A stretch of 64,000 nucleotides of DNA, taken from assembly GCA_964539095.1 (NCBI GenBank), contig CAZIFL010000005.1:1-64000 (forward strand). The letters are read 5' to 3'. Below are positions 1 to 9,022 of the stretch, in pieces (the stretch's first letter is position 1; each line of letters begins with the position of its first letter). The DNA is from DAIPKP01 sp964539095. Its GTDB lineage: Bacteria; Synergistota; Synergistia; Synergistales; Aminiphilaceae. The translations under genes and the position numbers were made by a program. Below the pieces are notes generated by a model, which ran no database searches, was not told the origin of the DNA, and worked only from the letters and a program-made list of their open reading frames with translations.

Positions 1-64
1 ACACAAGCGGAGGCTCCCATTCCAAGGCACAATATAATGTGGAACAACCCACTAGGGGGGGCGT

Positions 65-1828
65 ATGTATCAGGATAACGTGAAAAGGATAAAAGAAGCT
101 CTTGATATCGTGGAACTCATCTCCGAACGAGTAGCTCTCCGGAAGGTGGGGCAGAACTATCGGGGGCTCTGCCCCTTTCATTCGGAGAAGACCCCCTCTT
201 TCTACGTATCCCCGGAGCGGCAGAGCTATCACTGTTTCGGTTGCGGTGCCGGAGGGGATATCTTTACCTTTGTCATGGAAACCGAGGGAATTCCTTTCAA
301 AGAAGCCTTGGAAATTCTCGCCTCTCGAGGCGGTATTACCCTTGAGCGGTCTTCCGGGGGGGAGGTAAAAAAAGACCTTCGATCTCTCCTGGAGGTTGCT
401 CGGGAGTTCTATGAAAAAAATCTTCAGGGGTCTCGGGGTACTCTGGCCCGGGACTATCTGGAGGGGCGGAAAATCCCCCCGGAAGCGTGGCAGGCCTACG
501 GCCTCGGATGGTCTTGTCAGAGCTGGAACGATCTGGCGGAGCATCTCCGAAAAGAGGGTTTTGCCCTCAGGGATGCTCTGGATGCGGGGCTTCTGATCTC
601 CGGGGATCGTGGAAATTATGACCGCTTCCGGGGGCGCCTTATCTTTCCCATCCAGGATGTGGCGGGGCGCACCATAGCCTTTGGAGGGCGCCTCGTCTCG
701 GGAGAGGGGGCCAAGTATGTGAACAGCCCCGAGGGCTCCCTCTACTCCAAACGTCGTAACCTCTATCTTCTCCACCGTGCCAAGAAGCCCATGCGGGAAA
801 AGGGAGAGGCCCTGCTGGTGGAGGGGTATATGGATGCCCTCCGGCTTCATCTGGCGGGATTTCCCGAGGCGGTGGCCTCTCTGGGAACCGCTCTCTCCGA
901 GGAGCAGGGAGATCTTCTCCGGCGTTTTGCCGGCCGAGTCTGGGTCTGCTACGATGCGGATGCAGCGGGTCAGGAGGCGGCGCTTCGGGGGATGTATATT
1001 CTTCAGTCCCGGGGGTTGGACGTGAGGATTATGCTGCTCCCCTCGGGGGAGGACCCGGATTCTCTCGTGGCAGCTCCGGAGGGAGCAGAACTTTTTCGTG
1101 AACTCCGGAAAAAAGCGCTCCCTCTGGTCTCCTACCACCTCCGTCTTCGGGAGCCCCTTCTGCGCGATGCTGCCACCCGTACAGCTGCAGTGGAAGAAGT
1201 TCTGGAGCGGACGGGGTCTCTCCCCTCCTTTGAGGTGGCTCCCTATCTTTCGGAGATCGCCTCCTCCTTTGGCATGTTTTCCCATGAAGTGGCTAAGCTC
1301 CTGGAAGAATATCGGAAAAGGGAGCATGTTCGGGAAAAAAGAATGGCCACGGAAAAAGAGGATTCTCCCTCTTCCCGCGTATATATACGTAGGGGAGAGC
1401 AGGAGGAGCGTACCCGCCTTCTGCAAGAGGTCCATGTTCTCGAAGCGGGACTTCTTTACCTGTTGAGCCGGAGACAGTGCCCATCTGTTCTCGCTCCGGA
1501 GGATCTGCTTCCGCTCTTTTCCCAGGATGTTCTGCGGCATATGGCGGTGGCCTTTCTTCAGGAGAGAGATGTAGAAGCGCTTAAAGCACGGTGGCTCGAA
1601 ATAGGAGATACCTTCCCCTTTCGGGTACTCGAAAAGGGGGCGGTCTTCTGTGACCAGCTCTCCGGAGAGGAAGATTCCTGGGAGACCCTCGTTGCATCGC
1701 TTCTGGAGCATGCGGAAAAAAAGGAATACCTCCGGTGGAAAGAAAAGATCGCTCGAAACGAGGCGAATCCCCAGGAGTTGCAGCGTTTCCTTGAGTTGGG
1801 AAAACGGTTGAAAAAGGGAGGACATTAA
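65..1828 (+). CDS. dnaG: DNA primase
   Basis: Synthesises RNA primers for lagging-strand replication at the fork. The 587-residue product has the usual DnaG length and order. An N-terminal CHC2 zinc-binding domain shows C36, H39, C57 and C60. The TOPRIM catalytic core shows the acidic VEGYMD motif at about residues 252-257 and the metal-binding DAD at 297-299. A C-terminal helicase-interaction region follows. The ATG at 65 follows a G-rich SD stretch (AGGGGGGG). The stop codon is immediately followed by the rpoD ATG, so the two are almost certainly co-transcribed and translationally coupled, the classical macromolecular-synthesis pairing. The rpsU often seen upstream in such operons is not visible in the 64 bases before it. 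Confidence 0.98.
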   Translation: MYQDNVKRIKEALDIVELISERVALRKVGQNYRGLCPFHSEKTPSFYVSPERQSYHCFGCGAGGDIFTFVMETEGIPFKEALEILASRGGITLERSSGGEVKKDLRSLLEVAREFYEKNLQGSRGTLARDYLEGRKIPPEAWQAYGLGWSCQSWNDLAEHLRKEGFALRDALDAGLLISGDRGNYDRFRGRLIFPIQDVAGRTIAFGGRLVSGEGAKYVNSPEGSLYSKRRNLYLLHRAKKPMREKGEALLVEGYMDALRLHLAGFPEAVASLGTALSEEQGDLLRRFAGRVWVCYDADAAGQEAALRGMYILQSRGLDVRIMLLPSGEDPDSLVAAPEGAELFRELRKKALPLVSYHLRLREPLLRDAATRTAAVEEVLERTGSLPSFEVAPYLSEIASSFGMFSHEVAKLLEEYRKREHVREKRMATEKEDSPSSRVYIRRGEQEERTRLLQEVHVLEAGLLYLLSRRQCPSVLAPEDLLPLFSQDVLRHMAVAFLQERDVEALKARWLEIGDTFPFRVLEKGAVFCDQLSGEEDSWETLVASLLEHAEKKEYLRWKEKIARNEANPQELQRFLELGKRLKKGGH

Positions 1829-3067
<1,239 letters not shown>

Positions 3068-3094
3068 TGTGGATTGTTCCCTTTTTCTCCAGTG

Positions 3095-3122
3095 TTGCGA
3101 TCCTCTCTCTCTCTGATATACT
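3095..3122 (+). promoter_or_regulatory. Putative sigma-70 promoter for the S4-domain gene
   Basis: TTGCGA at 3095-3100 and TATACT at 3117-3122 are separated by 16 bases. The expected transcription start is about 25 bases before the ATG at 3153. This is sequence match only. Confidence 0.5.
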
Positions 3123-3152
3123 TATGGATGGTTTGTGCTTGGAGGGACGATA

Positions 3153-3425
3153 ATGCGGCTTGATCTCTTTCTCAAACTTGCCCGCCTGGTGAAGAGGCGG
3201 AGTGTGGCCCAGGAGATGATACGCATCGGAGCGGTGCGGATCAATCAGCGGGAGAGCAAACCCTCCTCATCGGTTCGCCTTGGGGACGAGGTGGAGATCG
3301 CCTATCCCCGGAGAGTCCTGAAGGTGAAGGTTCTTCAGGATGACGAAAAGGAGCTTCGCCGTAAGGCCGAGCCCTACGAACTGATGGAGGAGCGGCGCGT
3401 TGATCCCGAGGAGATCCCCTGGTAG
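3153..3425 (+). CDS. S4-domain RNA-binding protein (RqcP/Hsp15-like)
   Basis: A 90-residue protein made almost entirely of one S4 RNA-binding fold, with the characteristic RLDLFLKLARLVKRR start, the central IGAVRINQ strand and the LGDEVEI turn. Family members of this size include RqcP (YabO), which assists alanine tailing on obstructed 50S subunits, and Hsp15. I infer a ribosome-rescue role but cannot separate the two from sequence. A GTG at 3135 is in frame, but the ATG at 3153 is preferred because GGAGGG sits at a good distance before it. It has its own candidate promoter after rpoD, and enolase follows about 60 bases later. Confidence 0.85.
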   Translation: MRLDLFLKLARLVKRRSVAQEMIRIGAVRINQRESKPSSSVRLGDEVEIAYPRRVLKVKVLQDDEKELRRKAEPYELMEERRVDPEEIPW

Positions 3426-3489
3426 TTTCTGCGGGGAGTCTTTTCGGCAGTAAGAACGAAAAACGAAAAAAACGAAGGAGGGGTACAGG

Positions 3490-4767
3490 ATGGCGTATAT
3501 AGTTGGGGTACACGGAAGAGAGATTCTCGACTCCCGGGGCAATCCCACAGTGGAGGCGGAGGTGTGGCTCGATAGCGGCGTGGTCGCCCGGGCGGCGGTG
3601 CCTTCCGGGGCTTCCACGGGAAGCTTCGAGGCTGTGGAGCTTCGAGATGGAGATTCCCGCTACGGCGGCAAGGGGGTTCTCCAGGCAGTAAAGAACATCA
3701 ATGATGTCCTGGCTCCTGAGATCGTGGGAATGGACCCTGCGGATCAGGGAGAGGTTGACAGGCTTCTCTGTGCTCTGGACAACACGGAGAACAAAGGAAA
3801 TTTGGGCGCCAACGCCATTCTCGGCATTTCCATGGCTGTGGCGAGGGCTGCCGCAGAGGAGCACGGTCTCCCCCTCTGGGCCCATATTGGAGGACTCGGC
3901 CCCCACTCTCTTCCCACCCCCATGATGAACGTTATCAACGGAGGAGCGCACGCGGACAACACCCTGGATATTCAGGAATTCATGATCATGCCCTACGGCG
4001 CCCCCTCCTTTGCAGAGGCTCTTCGGACGGGTACGGAAATTTACCATACCCTCAAGAAGATTCTTAAATCTAAAAACTACTCCATCGCTCTCGGAGATGA
4101 AGGGGGGTTTGCCCCCAACCTCAAGACCAGCGCCGAGGCCCTTGATCTGCTGGTGGAGGCCATCGAAAAGGCGGGATATGCTCCCGGTAAAGAGGTAGGG
4201 CTCGCGGTGGATGCGGCGCCGACAGATCTTTTCCGCGACGGAGCCTATCACTTCGAGGGAGAGAAAAAGGTCTTCTCCCCTCGCGAGCTGACCGAGTATT
4301 ACGCAAAGCTCTGCAATGACTATCCCATCGTCTCTCTGGAGGACGGTATGGCAGAGGATGACTGGGAGGGGTGGCAGCTTCTCACCGAGGCTCTTGGAGG
4401 CAAAGTCCAGATTGTAGGGGATGATGTCTTCGTCACCAATCTCGAGCGTTTCCGCCGGGGGATGGATCTTCGGGTAGCGAACGCCATTCTCATCAAGCTC
4501 AACCAGATCGGCACCGTTACCGAGACTCTTGAAGTTATTGATACTGCGCGATGGAACGGCTACGGAGCGGTGATCTCCCACCGTTCGGGAGAGACCGCCG
4601 ATAGTTTTATCGCCGACCTTGCGGTGGGAACCGGCGTGGGTCAGATCAAAACAGGAGCCCCAGCCCGGATGGATCGGGTGGAGAAGTACAACCAGCTCTT
4701 GCGGATCGCAGAAGAGCTTCCCGAAGCAGCCTTTGCGGGAAAGAAGCGAATTCGCTGTACCTGGTAG
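3490..4767 (+). CDS. eno: Enolase (phosphopyruvate hydratase)
   Basis: Interconverts 2-phosphoglycerate and phosphoenolpyruvate in glycolysis and gluconeogenesis in the cytosol. The 425-residue length is typical. Visible motifs are the N-terminal ILDSRGNPTVE, the substrate-loop SGASTG, the GDEGGFAP region, magnesium ligands in VSLEDGMAEDDW and GDDVFVTN, and the family signature LIKLNQIGTVTET followed by SHRSGET. The SD is GGAGGGG, eight bases before the ATG. It lies between the S4-domain gene and a RidA homologue and appears to be a stand-alone glycolytic gene in a housekeeping neighbourhood. Confidence 0.98.
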   Translation: MAYIVGVHGREILDSRGNPTVEAEVWLDSGVVARAAVPSGASTGSFEAVELRDGDSRYGGKGVLQAVKNINDVLAPEIVGMDPADQGEVDRLLCALDNTENKGNLGANAILGISMAVARAAAEEHGLPLWAHIGGLGPHSLPTPMMNVINGGAHADNTLDIQEFMIMPYGAPSFAEALRTGTEIYHTLKKILKSKNYSIALGDEGGFAPNLKTSAEALDLLVEAIEKAGYAPGKEVGLAVDAAPTDLFRDGAYHFEGEKKVFSPRELTEYYAKLCNDYPIVSLEDGMAEDDWEGWQLLTEALGGKVQIVGDDVFVTNLERFRRGMDLRVANAILIKLNQIGTVTETLEVIDTARWNGYGAVISHRSGETADSFIADLAVGTGVGQIKTGAPARMDRVEKYNQLLRIAEELPEAAFAGKKRIRCTW

Positions 4768-4808
4768 TAAAGAACGGTTTGTATACCTAGCAGAGGAGGA
4801 AGAAACAT

Positions 4809-5189
4809 ATGAAAAAGGTTGTCGTTACAGATAAGGCCCCTGCAGCTATCGGTCCTTACAGTCAGGGGGTTTGGGCTGGGGATTTTCTCTTTCTCTCCGG
4901 GCAGATTCCTCTCGACCCCGGTCAGGGCGCCATCGTGGGAGTTACTGCGGCGGAGCAGGCGGAGCAGGTGTTCAAGAACATCGGAGGGGCTCTCGAATCC
5001 CAAGGGCTTACCTTCGAAAACGTGGTAAAGGCCACGGTGTTCGCTAAAAATATGGAGGATTTTGCAGCGGTGAACCAGGTTTATGCCACCCGTTTTGCCT
5101 CAGAGCCTCCTGCACGTTCTTTCGTGGAGGTTGCCCGGCTTCCCAAAGACGTGCTTGTGGAAATTGAAGTTATCGCATATAAGGCGTAG
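4809..5189 (+). CDS. ridA: RidA family enamine/imine deaminase
   Basis: RidA (YjgF/YER057c/UK114) proteins hydrolyse reactive 2-aminoacrylate-type enamines released by PLP enzymes, protecting other enzymes. The 126-residue product is full length and shows the family features AIGPYSQG near the N terminus, FLSGQIPLDP, and the C-terminal ARSFVEVARLPKD block, whose first arginine binds the substrate carboxylate, followed by VEIEVIA. The SD is AGAGGAGGAAG before ATG 4809. A RidA would fit amino-acid fermentation, which is common in Synergistota, but that link is inference. Confidence 0.93.
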   Translation: MKKVVVTDKAPAAIGPYSQGVWAGDFLFLSGQIPLDPGQGAIVGVTAAEQAEQVFKNIGGALESQGLTFENVVKATVFAKNMEDFAAVNQVYATRFASEPPARSFVEVARLPKDVLVEIEVIAYKA

Positions 5190-5246
5190 CCCTGGGGGAG
5201 AATTCTCTCCGGAAGAAATTTTTTTCGCAGAGAGAGGATCTGTCCT

Positions 5247-5876
5247 ATGAAAGTAGCGGAACCTACAGTAGAACGCCTGGTTCAGTATTATCGTTTTTTA
5301 CGGCAGCTCCACGAAGAGGGACGAAGAGTTATCTCTTCCCAGGATATCGGCCTTACCCTAGGGCTTAAGGCGAGCCAGGTGCGCAAAGATCTCTCCTACT
5401 TCGGAGAGATCGGTAAGCGCGGTGTGGGATACCACGTGGAGCGGCTTTACGATCATATACGGAACATTCTCTCTTCCCCCCGGGTGTGGAAGATGGGGCT
5501 GGTGGGTGTGGGGCATCTCGGAACGGCCCTCCTGGGGTACAACTCCCTCCGGAGCGACAAGTTCGGCATAGAGGCGCTTTTTGACGTAGATCCTCAGAAG
5601 GTGAATTCCTCGGTGGCAGGGATTCCCTGTTATCATGTGGAGGATATGCCCCGGGTGATGCAGGAGAAGGACATACGGGTTATCATTCTCACCGTTCCTG
5701 CTCATGGAGCTCAATACTGTGTGGATAAGGCCCTGGAGAGCGGGATACTTCGCGGGGTGCTCACCTTTGCCTCTACTCCGGTGGTAGCTCCGCGAGAGGT
5801 GCTGGTGTATGGGGTGGATATCTCGGTGGAGATGGAAAAACTGCTCTTTTACCTCAAGCAGGAAGAGTTTTCCTGA
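5247..5876 (+). CDS. rex: Redox-sensing transcriptional repressor Rex
   Basis: Rex senses the NADH/NAD+ ratio and represses fermentation and respiration genes when NADH is low. The 209-residue protein has the expected two-domain plan: an N-terminal winged helix (about residues 1-80, with GLKASQVRKDLSYFG in the DNA-reading region) and a Rossmann NADH-binding domain opening with GLVGVGHLGTALL. The C-terminal domain-swapping helix is present (SVEMEKLLFYLKQ). The SD AGAGAGGA is 9 bases before the ATG. I saw no clear Rex operator (TTGTGAA-N-TTCACAA type) near it or elsewhere in the window, so its targets are not visible here. Confidence 0.96.
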   Translation: MKVAEPTVERLVQYYRFLRQLHEEGRRVISSQDIGLTLGLKASQVRKDLSYFGEIGKRGVGYHVERLYDHIRNILSSPRVWKMGLVGVGHLGTALLGYNSLRSDKFGIEALFDVDPQKVNSSVAGIPCYHVEDMPRVMQEKDIRVIILTVPAHGAQYCVDKALESGILRGVLTFASTPVVAPREVLVYGVDISVEMEKLLFYLKQEEFS

Positions 5877-5896
5877 GCAAAAGTGTTCTCTGTCCT

Positions 5897-5924
5897 TTGA
5901 AGGATCTCAAAAGCTTGGTACAAT
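5897..5924 (+). promoter_or_regulatory. Extended -10 sigma-70 promoter for yajC-secDF
   Basis: TTGAAG (5897-5902) and TACAAT (5919-5924) are separated by 16 bases, with an extended TGG just before the -10. It lies between rex and yajC and leaves a leader of about 50 bases before the yajC ATG. Confidence 0.7.
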
Positions 5925-5982
5925 AAAGGTTGTTCCTGGTACGCAGGTGCCGTAAAGATGTGCTGAAAATTTAAGGGAGGCG

Positions 5983-6435
5983 ATGTGTTTGCGTTTGCGG
6001 AGTGGCTTTTTAGGTGTGGTAATGCCGTTGCTGGCGGTTTCTGGGGCCCATGCAGAGGCCGGAGGGACCCAGGGGAATCTTTTGGGGATGTTGATGCCCC
6101 TTGGGCTCTTCGTGATCATCTTTTACTTTCTCATCATTCGTCCGCAGAAAAAGAAACAGCGGAAGCATGACGATATGCTCGGTTCCATCCGTCGGGGAGA
6201 TCAAGTTGTCTCTGCGGGGGGGTTCTACGGAACAGTGAAGGAAGTTAAAGATGACAGCTTTATCGTGGAGATCGCCGAGGGCGTGAAGGTTCGTATTCTC
6301 AAGGGCTCCATCTCCATGAAACGCTCTTCCGAGGAGGAGGCTCCTCAGGGAAAGAGCCCGAAAAAAGCAGATTCTCAGGAGCAGCCCGAGGGCGGCGATG
6401 TCTCCGCCAAGGGTGCGGATGAAGAGAACAGATAG
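5983..6435 (+). CDS. yajC: Preprotein translocase subunit YajC
   Basis: Small inner-membrane partner of SecD and SecF that supports Sec-dependent export. The 150-residue protein has an N-terminal hydrophobic segment, then the main membrane helix with the family signature FYFLIIRPQKKKQRKHDDML (about residues 45-65), then a small cytosolic beta domain (GDQVVSAGGFYGTVKEVKDD). The acidic tail rich in Glu, Lys and Gln is longer than the usual 85-110-residue family members. ATG 5983 follows AAGGGAGGCG. A second in-frame candidate starts later, so the exact N terminus is uncertain. It is followed by two hairpins and then secD. Confidence 0.95.
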   Translation: MCLRLRSGFLGVVMPLLAVSGAHAEAGGTQGNLLGMLMPLGLFVIIFYFLIIRPQKKKQRKHDDMLGSIRRGDQVVSAGGFYGTVKEVKDDSFIVEIAEGVKVRILKGSISMKRSSEEEAPQGKSPKKADSQEQPEGGDVSAKGADEENR

Positions 6436-6464
6436 CGCTCTATCTTCTGCGGCGTGCTCTCAGG

Positions 6465-6501
6465 CGGAGCAGGATTCCCTGCTCCGCTTATGCTGTTTTT
6501 T
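6465..6501 (+). terminator. Hairpin plus T run after yajC
   Basis: A nine-base stem, CGGAGCAGG at 6465-6473 pairing with CCTGCTCCG at 6478-6486 around a four-base loop, is followed nine bases later by six Ts at 6496-6501. The gap between stem and T run makes it a sub-optimal intrinsic terminator. It could also be an RNA stabiliser. Confidence 0.4.
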
Positions 6502-6509
6502 CTAAGAAT

Positions 6510-6527
6510 CCCCGTGAACGGGGTTTT
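6510..6527 (+). terminator. Compact intrinsic terminator-like hairpin before secD
   Basis: CCCCG (6510-6514), a TGAA tetraloop and CGGGG (6519-6523) are followed at once by TTTT. The stem is short but GC-only. It could partially terminate transcription between yajC and secD. Confidence 0.5.
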
Positions 6528-6575
6528 CTGACGTCGGTTTTTAGTGTAGCGTATATAATTTAGGAGGTCGTATGT

Positions 6576-7961
6576 ATGCTTAGACGCGAGCGGTGGCGGC
6601 TTCTGCTGGTGTTTGCAGTGGTGGTGGCTGCCCTGATAACGGTGTTTCCTGTAAAGGGGCGTATACGTCTCGGGCTGGATCTCAAGGGAGGGGCCCATAT
6701 CGTTCTTCAGGCTAAGGGAACCCCGGAAAATCCCCTTACCGGCGATAGCGTGGAGCGCCTTCTTGCGGTTCTCCGGAACCGGGTCGATCAGTACGGTGTA
6801 ACCGAGCCCGTCATCCAGAGGGTAGGGGGGGACCGCATTATCGTGGACCTTCCGGGAGTAGAGGACCCCCAGGCGGCGCTGGAGCTTATCGGCAAGACCG
6901 CCCTTCTGGAGTTCCGTCCGGTTCTCTCCGTCTCCTCGCAGGTGCCCGCCGCACCCTATAGAGAGAATTATGAGAGCGATGAGGCGTACCAGAGAGCCCA
7001 GCAACGGTGGCAAGAGGCGAAGGATGAAATTGATGCTCTGGCTGTTCGGATGGAAGAGCAGCAGAAGGAGGAGCCCTCCCTCTATGTCGGGCGGGATGAG
7101 CGTGGGACGGTCTATCTTCTCGGTGCCCCCGCAGTAACGGGGAGAGATCTTCAGGATGCCAGAACAAACTACGATAACCTGGGGCGTTCTGTGGTAACCC
7201 TCAAGTTCAACAGCGAGGGGACGAGGCTTTTTGACGCTGCTACCCGAGAAAACGTTGGGAAGCAGCTCGCCATCGTTCTCGACGGTGCGGTGATCTCTGC
7301 TCCCGTCGTTCAGGAGCGCATCAGCGGCGGAGAGGCCCAGATCTCCGGCAAATTCTCTCCTCCCGAAGCACAGCGGCTCTCTATCATGCTTCGGGCCGGA
7401 GCGCTTCCTGTACCTGTGGAGATTCTCGAAAACCGTTCTGTGGGGCCCACCCTGGGATCCGACTCCATCGCTTCGGGGTTGCGGGCGGGGCTTATCGGGG
7501 CTGGGCTTGTGGTGCTCTTTATGCTTCTCTACTATCGGATTCTCGGTGTAGCGGCGGATATCGCCCTCGGAGTGAGCATGCTACTTCTCTTCGCAGGGCT
7601 CGTAAGCCTTCACGCCACCCTCACCCTTCCGGGTATTGCCGGTATTATCCTTACCATCGGTATGGCAGTGGACGGAAATATTCTCATCTTCGAACGGATC
7701 CGGGAAGAGCGCCGGTCGGGCAAGACGCCTCTGGCAGCGATTGATTCGGGTTTCCGTAAGGCTCTTACCACCATCCTGGATGCCAACATTACCACCCTCA
7801 TCGCTGCGGCGGTGCTGTACTACTTCGGCAGCGGCCCCATCCGGGGATTTGCGGTGACCCTGAGCATCGGGATCGTTACAAGTGTTTTCAGTGCCATAGT
7901 CGTTACCAGGGTGCTTGTTTCCGTTTTCGCCGGAACCAGACGCGGCTCTTGGCTGGCGTAG
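6576..7961 (+). CDS. secD: Protein translocase subunit SecD
   Basis: SecD and SecF form the proton-motive-force-driven accessory that pulls preproteins out of SecYEG on the outer face of the membrane. The 461-residue protein has one N-terminal membrane helix, the early LGLDLKGGAHIVLQ signature, a large extracytoplasmic P1 region (about residues 50-280), and five C-terminal membrane helices that include GMAVDGNILIFERIREE. The SD TAGGAGGTCG precedes ATG 6576. secF follows 13 bases after the stop. It is somewhat shorter than proteobacterial SecD (about 615 residues), as is usual outside that phylum. Confidence 0.98.
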   Translation: MLRRERWRLLLVFAVVVAALITVFPVKGRIRLGLDLKGGAHIVLQAKGTPENPLTGDSVERLLAVLRNRVDQYGVTEPVIQRVGGDRIIVDLPGVEDPQAALELIGKTALLEFRPVLSVSSQVPAAPYRENYESDEAYQRAQQRWQEAKDEIDALAVRMEEQQKEEPSLYVGRDERGTVYLLGAPAVTGRDLQDARTNYDNLGRSVVTLKFNSEGTRLFDAATRENVGKQLAIVLDGAVISAPVVQERISGGEAQISGKFSPPEAQRLSIMLRAGALPVPVEILENRSVGPTLGSDSIASGLRAGLIGAGLVVLFMLLYYRILGVAADIALGVSMLLLFAGLVSLHATLTLPGIAGIILTIGMAVDGNILIFERIREERRSGKTPLAAIDSGFRKALTTILDANITTLIAAAVLYYFGSGPIRGFAVTLSIGIVTSVFSAIVVTRVLVSVFAGTRRGSWLA

Positions 7962-7974
7962 GAGGGTGGAGCGT

Positions 7975-8853
7975 ATGTTTGCGAAGAGAACGTTTAACAT
8001 TAATTTTATGCAGTACAAGAAGGTGGCAATGCTCCTGAGCACAGTACTCATCGTGCTCAGCGTGGCGTTGTTGCTTGTTCGCGGGTTGAACCTCGGTATT
8101 GATTTCAGCGGTGGTGTTCTCGTGCAGGTGGAGCTTTCCCAGCCCCTGGCGGTGGGGGAGCTTCGGGAGCTTCTCCGGAACGAGGGTTTTTCCGGCTCCA
8201 CTATCCAGGCTTACGGCGACAAGGGCATTATTATTCGTGTAGCTGCGGATAGCGATGAGACGCAGCTACAGGTTCTGCAGATTCTAAAGCAAAAAGATGC
8301 TACTCTTGAGTTGCTCCGCCTCGAAAAGGTGGGCCCCGTGGTAGGCAAGCAGCTTCGCCAGGAGGCGATTTTCGCCACCCTCATCGCCTTGGTGGGAATT
8401 CTTATCTACATCACCTTCCGTTTCCGTTTCCGCTTTGCCGTGGTGAGTGTGGTGGCGTTGATGCATGACACCCTCATCACCCTCGGTATTTTCAGCCTTC
8501 TCGGAAGAGAAATTTCTCTCCCCTTCGTGGCGGCAATCCTTACCTTGGTGGGATACTCGCTGAATGACACCATCGTGGTACTTGATCGAGTGCGGGAAAA
8601 CTGGAAAGATAATCGCGCCCTCGGGCTCGACGGCATGCTGAACAAGTCCGTGAACCAGACGCTCTCTCGGACTATCAATACCTCGCTTACCACCTTTCTC
8701 CCCGTATGCGCTCTCTTTCTTTTTGGGGGGCCGGTGATCGCTAACTTCTCCCTGGCTCTTCTGGTGGGGATTATCGTGGGAACCTACAGCTCCATCTACG
8801 TGGCGGCAGCGCTTCTTTCGGAGTGGTATGTCCGGTATCCCGCTAAATCGTGA
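7975..8853 (+). CDS. secF: Protein translocase subunit SecF
   Basis: Partner of SecD in the Sec accessory complex. The 292-residue product starts with an N-terminal membrane helix, then the family motif LGIDFSGGVLVQVE, a small periplasmic P4 domain and five more membrane helices including LVGYSLNDTIVVLDRVREN. The reading frame opens 60 bases further upstream inside secD. ATG 7975 is chosen because GGAGGGTGGAGCGT lies directly before it and the N terminus then matches the family. It forms one operon with secD. Confidence 0.97.
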   Translation: MFAKRTFNINFMQYKKVAMLLSTVLIVLSVALLLVRGLNLGIDFSGGVLVQVELSQPLAVGELRELLRNEGFSGSTIQAYGDKGIIIRVAADSDETQLQVLQILKQKDATLELLRLEKVGPVVGKQLRQEAIFATLIALVGILIYITFRFRFRFAVVSVVALMHDTLITLGIFSLLGREISLPFVAAILTLVGYSLNDTIVVLDRVRENWKDNRALGLDGMLNKSVNQTLSRTINTSLTTFLPVCALFLFGGPVIANFSLALLVGIIVGTYSSIYVAAALLSEWYVRYPAKS

Positions 8854-8931
8854 CGCGTAACCCCGCAGATCGGTGATGCTTGAGAGGTAGGTAGCCCCCC
8901 AGGAAGCAGCGTCTCTTCAGGTGGCCCGAGT

Positions 8932-8973
8932 GAGGCAGGATCACCCTTTCCTGATAGAATGGTATCCTGCCTC
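8932..8973 (+). repeat. Perfect 10-bp inverted repeat upstream of recJ
   Basis: GAGGCAGGAT at 8932-8941 and ATCCTGCCTC at 8964-8973 are exact reverse complements around a 22-base loop, within the 169-base gap between secF and recJ. No T run follows, so it is not a canonical terminator. It could be an RNA leader structure or a protein-binding dyad. Nothing else is recognisable in this gap. Confidence 0.6.
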
Positions 8974-9022
8974 TCCGGGGGTTTGAAAGCTTTGCATCCT
9001 GAGGGATCCGTCTCTCGAGAGG

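Noticed and set aside
33..38. TATAAT upstream of dnaG as a promoter
   Set aside because: No -35-like hexamer at 15-19 bases upstream is visible within the window; only the -10 is present.
6554..6559. TATAAT just before secD as a promoter
   Set aside because: It lies only 16 bases before the secD ATG, so a start there would cut into the SD, and there is no matching -35.
8854..9022. T-box or other tRNA-sensing riboswitch before recJ
   Set aside because: The conserved T-box core (AGGGTGGNACCGCG) and a terminator are missing, and recJ is not a usual target.
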